NCBI GenBank assembly: GCA_964469935.1
Contig: CAYXZQ010000055.1
Span: forward strand, 1 to 7,524
DNA length: 7,524 nt
Direction of reading: 5' to 3'
Source of the DNA: CAYXZQ01 sp964469935
Lineage (GTDB): Archaea > Nanobdellota > Nanobdellia > Woesearchaeales > DSVV01
In this document: positions 5,290-7,524 of the stretch, piece after piece
Layout: each line of letters begins with the position of its first letter
How positions within the stretch are numbered: the first letter of the stretch is position 1
Translations under genes and position numbers: made by a program
Notes under the pieces: model-generated
Seen by the model: the letters and a program-made list of their open reading frames with translations, nothing else
Told to the model about the DNA's origin: nothing
The model's database searches: none

Positions 5290-5637
5290 CTAATCCTTGT
5301 ATAATTCCGGCTTTGAAAGGGTCAGCCTTCCATCATATCTTTTGAGAATTTGTTGGTATATCTTCTGGCCTTGTCCATTCTCATACAAGAGGATCGACTC
5401 ATATTTTCCATTATTATCAAGGTCGACGTTCTTAGCTACCGGGCTCATTCTCCAGGACCCGGTCAAGGCGTTATTTTGAAAGCCGCAGTATATAGCATTG
5501 GGTTCCAGGTTCTTTTTTATATTATTGCAATGATTCCATTCATAGCCGAGGAACCCGACAGTCCAGCTTAAGACAGCAATAGGGACGATCAACTGTCGAT
5601 ATTCTCTCAAGACATCCACTATCTTTGAAAGGCTCAT
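5290..5637 (-). CDS. Single-pass membrane protein with a calcium-loop-like motif (115 residues)
   Basis: Not assigned to a family. The product has a short basic N-terminus (MSLSKIVDVLREYR), one hydrophobic segment at about 15-33 (QLIVPIAVLSWTVGFLGY), and a polar domain of about 80 residues. By the positive-inside rule the N-terminus is cytoplasmic and the domain external. Two cysteines (37 and 51) in the external part could form a disulfide. Residues 72-80, DLDNNGKYE, match the DxDxNGxxE pattern of EF-hand-like or FG-GAP-type calcium loops, followed by a β-like stretch (SILLYENG). A near-consensus TATA box about 26 nt before ATG 5637 predicts a leaderless mRNA, supporting both gene and start. 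The helical-repeat gene follows 28 nt downstream, probably in the same operon. Confidence 0.77.
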   Translation of the reverse strand: MSLSKIVDVLREYRQLIVPIAVLSWTVGFLGYEWNHCNNIKKNLEPNAIYCGFQNNALTGSWRMSPVAKNVDLDNNGKYESILLYENGQGQKIYQQILKRYDGRLTLSKPELYKD

Positions 5638-5791
5638 ATGATTGGTTATTTGTTACTACTATATAAAGGTTACGGATTTGATGCATCGTCCGCTTCATGC
5701 AGCAGTCATGTATGATGTTCTGGACCTCGAAGAACCTGTCGTCATTAGAGCTTACGATGAGAACTCCATGCAATTCGAGCACTCCTTTCAT
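5540..5791 (-). CDS. Doubtful small ORF (83 residues) overlapping the next gene
   Basis: Between the 55-residue gene (ends 5880) and the membrane protein gene (starts 5637) no gene is secure. On the minus strand a frame open from at least 5920 to 5540 contains ATG 5791. A weak TATA-like TTCAAATATC (5820-5811) lies about 26 nt before it. The first 45 residues (MKGVLELHGVLIVSSNDD..., then a helix with a CC pair) read like a plausible β-α-β fold, and third codon positions are more GC-rich than first positions. Against it, the frame would run 98 nt into the next gene, across that gene's promoter, with a tail that looks like an out-of-frame shadow. It may instead be a decayed gene. The plus strand also has an open frame here (5642-5917). 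Confidence 0.28.
   Translation of the reverse strand: MKGVLELHGVLIVSSNDDRFFEVQNIIHDCCMKRTMHQIRNLYIVVTNNQSYEPFKDSGCLERISTVDRPYCCLKLDCRVPRL
5660..5667 (-). promoter_or_regulatory. TATA box of the 115-residue membrane protein gene
   Basis: The minus strand reads TTTATATA, the archaeal consensus, centred about 27 nt from ATG 5637. It predicts transcription beginning at the start codon. Confidence 0.72.
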
Positions 5792-5879
5792 GCCATAGGA
5801 GTCTTTCATAGATATTTGAAGGTTATTTCTCAGACCGCTCTGGACCGAGGTAAAGAAGTCGGGAAAATTCAGCCTCTTC

Positions 5880-6047
5880 TCAGGAGGGCGATATCCAGCC
5901 TCCAACGAGGTTCTTGACAACTGGGAAGCCCCATGTGTACATCTCAGGGCCGGTCCCGTACCTGAACATGCCGTATGCTAGGTATATCACTATCATAAGG
6001 ATGAATATCAGCACCAGGGTGCTGTGTTTCTTGCCATGGCCGCTCAT
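5880..6047 (-). CDS. Small single-pass membrane protein (55 residues)
   Basis: This short gene encodes 55 residues starting MSGHGKKHSTLVLIF. One transmembrane helix (about residues 10-28) follows a basic N-terminus, so the orientation is probably N-in, C-out. The external tail is aromatic and glycine-rich (RYGTGPEMYTWGFPVVKN, then LVGGWISPS). No family recognised. Support for coding comes from the near-ideal BRE/TATA at 6072-6088 about 29 nt before ATG 6047, the clean membrane-helix pattern, and the stop TGA at 5882-5880. It lies 58 nt downstream of the FAD oxidoreductase gene on the same strand, but has its own promoter. It does not resemble SecG/Sec61β, whose helix is near the C-terminus. 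Confidence 0.7.
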   Translation of the reverse strand: MSGHGKKHSTLVLIFILMIVIYLAYGMFRYGTGPEMYTWGFPVVKNLVGGWISPS

Positions 6048-6071
6048 ATCAAAGCATTCATTGCATTAGGA

Positions 6072-6081
6072 TATTTAAATA
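6072..6081 (-). promoter_or_regulatory. TATA box and BRE of the 55-residue membrane protein gene
   Basis: TATTTAAATA, inside the 12-bp self-palindrome ATATTTAAATAT (6071-6082), is preceded on the minus strand by CGGAAAAA, a strong BRE. Transcription is predicted near 6050, so the mRNA is leaderless or has a leader of about 3 nt. Confidence 0.72.
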
Positions 6082-6082
6082 T

Positions 6083-6097
6083 TTTTCCGCAGGAAAA
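6083..6097. repeat. Inverted repeat next to the 55-residue gene promoter
   Basis: TTTTCC (6083-6088) and GGAAAA (6092-6097) are perfect 6-bp arms around GCA. The inner part overlaps the BRE, and the outer part lies 8 bp from the oxidoreductase stop. On the minus strand the hairpin is followed by A-rich, not U-rich, sequence, so a terminator role is unlikely. An operator is possible. Confidence 0.45.
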
Positions 6098-6105
6098 GAC
6101 CCATG

Positions 6106-7404
6106 TCACTTCCTTCCCACGCATTTCTCATACAGGTTCTTGAACGCACCCGAAGGATCATACTTCTCTTTCAGCTCATCGTACCTTTTCCCGTTGTAGA
6201 GCTCCCTGAATTCCTTCTCTGGATAGAACGATGTCGAGTACAATGATTTCTTTCCCCCGAGCTCCCTCACCTTCTTCTCTATCTTCCTGTTTAAGAATCC
6301 GTCAGGATGAGAGCTCTTCACCACATCCCAGAACCCGAAGTTTATATACAATTTACCAGGATCCATCTCATACAGGTCAAACTTTTCCCCCTGCGGTTTA
6401 ACCGGGCACACCCAGACGGGCGCGATTCCCACCTCGTCAAAAAAGAACTCAGCAAACTCTGCTGCATTCTCGACAGGTATCTCCACGTCCTGGACAACTG
6501 ACTCGAAACCCTTTCTCTTGAAAGGATTGAATTTCGCATTCCAGTCCCTGAGCTTCCAGTAGGATTCAGACTTGAGCAGCCATTTGCCAAGGACTGCCCT
6601 CACTGCAGGGTTCTGAGCGCCGAAATGCGAAGAGCACCAGAACCAGTCCGTGTCCCATCTCCAGATATAGTCTTCTATTGTGAGGTAATCGAAGATGTTC
6701 TTTTTGATTGACTTGTAGTATATCTTCATGTGCCTGTAGTCGCTTGCAGAATGAGCATCGTCGACAAACTTTCCTTTTGTCAAGTACATCTCTTCCCTGG
6801 AAAATATGGTCCCGTCGACAAAATCCTCGCCGCCATCAGCGCAGATATCGTCCATACTGCTGAAATAATCCCTGAAATTGCCAAACTTTTTATGCTCCAA
6901 CCTCACATAGTCCATCACAGGCACTGCAGAAAGCTTCAATTTCAATATATATCCAAGAGTCCCGTAGGAATTCGGTAACCCGAAGAACAGGTCTTTATGT
7001 TCATTATCACCGCGACAAGTGACAACACTGCCGTCGCCGAGCATCACCTCCATCTCCTGCACTGTCTCGTGGACAAGCCCGTATCTGAACGACGAGGACT
7101 CTATCCCCACCCCGGAAACAGCCCCTCCGGCTGTTATTGTCTTGAGCTCCGGTACAACGGCAGGCATCACGCCATGTTTCAGAGACTCTTTAACGATATC
7201 CTCATAAGTCGCCATGCCCTCTGCCTCAACAAATCCATCACCGACAGATAGCACGTGGCAGAAATCTCTGGCATTTATTGTCTCCCTTGCCTTCTTCCTG
7301 TAACGAAAAAGATTAGAACTGCTCTTCCCGAGCCGAACCCCTGATGCTCTCTTCTGGAGAAACTCCCTGCAGAAACTCCGCTTCCTGTTCTCGTATCCCA
7401 TCAT
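6106..7404 (-). CDS. DHCR24-like FAD-linked oxidoreductase (FAD_binding_4 family)
   Basis: The 432-residue product resembles Δ24-sterol reductase (DHCR24) along its length. It also resembles the actinobacterial flavoproteins (TmsA/BfaA type) that reduce the methylene intermediate made by a Cfa-like methyltransferase. The FAD-binding half has a VRLGKSS segment (23-29) and the signature PAVVPELKTITAGGAVSG and GVGIESSSFRYGLVHE (81-113). LGDGSVV (122-128) and SYGTLGYIL (146-154) follow. The C-terminal half keeps WFWCSSHFGAQNPAVRAVLG (254-273), APVWVCPV (328-335), GKLYINFG and the final FRELYNGKRYDELKEKY. There is no signal peptide or clear membrane helix. The frame stays open to the window edge, but upstream codons overlap the real end of the preceding gene. 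ATG 7404 overlaps that gene's stop as ATGA; ATG 7401 is the alternative. The substrate is probably an unsaturated or methylenated lipid chain, by inference. Confidence 0.92.
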   Translation of the reverse strand: MMGYENRKRSFCREFLQKRASGVRLGKSSSNLFRYRKKARETINARDFCHVLSVGDGFVEAEGMATYEDIVKESLKHGVMPAVVPELKTITAGGAVSGVGIESSSFRYGLVHETVQEMEVMLGDGSVVTCRGDNEHKDLFFGLPNSYGTLGYILKLKLSAVPVMDYVRLEHKKFGNFRDYFSSMDDICADGGEDFVDGTIFSREEMYLTKGKFVDDAHSASDYRHMKIYYKSIKKNIFDYLTIEDYIWRWDTDWFWCSSHFGAQNPAVRAVLGKWLLKSESYWKLRDWNAKFNPFKRKGFESVVQDVEIPVENAAEFAEFFFDEVGIAPVWVCPVKPQGEKFDLYEMDPGKLYINFGFWDVVKSSHPDGFLNRKIEKKVRELGGKKSLYSTSFYPEKEFRELYNGKRYDELKEKYDPSGAFKNLYEKCVGRK

Positions 7405-7524
7405 CTTTTTGATTTGTACCCGCCGGGGTATCCGTCTTTTGAGAGCACTATCTGCCAGAGCTGGTTGTGCCTTGCCCGAAACGAACCTGCGCAGCAGAGC
7501 AGGTAATAGCTCCACATCCTTCCG
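7401..7524 (-). CDS. cfa: Cyclopropane-fatty-acyl-phospholipid synthase-like SAM methyltransferase (partial, C-terminal end)
   Basis: Only the last 40 codons are in the window, in the frame beginning with codon 7523-7521 and ending at TGA 7403-7401. The peptide reads GRMWSYYLLCCAGSFRARHN and then QLWQIVLSKD, ending GYKSKR. This closely follows the conserved C-terminus of Cfa-type methyltransferases: (R)M(F/W)xYYLxxCAGxFRARxxQLWQ(V/I)V(F/L)S(R/K). These enzymes transfer a methyl(ene) group from S-adenosylmethionine to the double bond of an acyl chain. The catalytic core is outside the window, so activity and chain specificity cannot be judged. The stop overlaps the ATG of the DHCR24-like gene as ATGA, so the two are one coupled operon whose promoter is beyond the right edge. 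Confidence 0.85.
   Translation of the reverse strand, partial: GRMWSYYLLCCAGSFRARHNQLWQIVLSKDGYPGGYKSKR

Noticed and set aside
5680..5880. A C/D-box or other small RNA in the ambiguous stretch.
   Set aside because: ATGATG- and CGATGA-like words occur, but no C/D'/C'/D order with CTGA at suitable spacing was found on either strand.
5642..5917. Plus-strand 91-residue open frame as a real gene.
   Set aside because: First positions are more GC-rich than third positions (about 62% versus 46% by hand count), opposite to the bias expected here. There is no SD, the TATA at 5660 points the other way, and all surrounding genes are on the minus strand. Kept only as an alternative in the findings.
5880..6047. 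The 55-residue protein as SecG/Sec61β.
   Set aside because: The archaeal SecG helix lies at the C-terminal end after a polar N-terminal region. Here the helix is N-terminal and no SecG motif is present.
7405..7515. Upstream extension of the DHCR24-like oxidoreductase to GTG 7515 (469 residues).
   Set aside because: These codons overlap the Cfa C-terminus in another frame. The extension is an arginine/alanine-rich shadow with no family match, and the ATGA junction at 7404 explains the start better.
1..7524. CRISPR arrays, insertion sequences, tRNA or rRNA genes.
   Set aside because: No regularly spaced repeats, transposase-like frames, terminal repeats or tRNA cloverleaf elements were seen on either strand.

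Overview
The window is archaeal chromosomal DNA. It carries the start of ribosomal protein S27e, a membrane-anchored archaeal-type Lon protease (LonB), a PAC2-family protein, RNA polymerase subunit RpoK (RPB6/omega-like) and transcription factor TFE, none of which form a bacterial set. Promoters are archaeal as well: TATA boxes sit about 26 nt upstream of many start codons, with no Shine-Dalgarno (SD) site in front of the leaderless ones. Moderate GC content, compact spacing and several short proteins without recognisable families fit an uncultivated euryarchaeal or DPANN-type lineage, but the lineage cannot be fixed from this window.

Layout. Positions 1-114 (-): N-terminal part of S27e. Positions 115-264: divergent promoter region with an inverted repeat. 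Positions 265-2876 (+): lonB, then a PAC2 protein with its own promoter. From 2860 rightwards every supported gene is on the minus strand. Read in the direction of transcription, starting at the right edge, they are: the 3' end of a cyclopropane-fatty-acyl-phospholipid synthase-like methyltransferase (7401-7524); a DHCR24-like FAD oxidoreductase joined to it by an ATGA stop/start overlap (6106-7404); a 55-residue membrane protein (5880-6047); an ambiguous stretch (about 5638-5879); a single-pass membrane protein (5290-5637) followed by an all-helical hypothetical protein (4785-5261); a 120-residue hypothetical protein coupled by ATGA to an XTP/dITP pyrophosphatase (4323-4685 and 3778-4326); TFE (3138-3641); and RpoK (2860-3084), whose 3' end overlaps that of the PAC2 gene.

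How the genes relate. The left part is core information processing and protein quality control: ribosome, Lon and proteasome-chaperone-like genes, and two transcription components. The nucleotide-pool cleaning enzyme is housekeeping. The right part is accessory and the most interesting. A Cfa-like SAM methyltransferase translationally coupled to a DHCR24-like flavoprotein is the same enzyme pairing that makes mid-chain methyl-branched fatty acids in actinobacteria. In an archaeon, whose membrane lipids are isoprenoid, its substrate is an open question.
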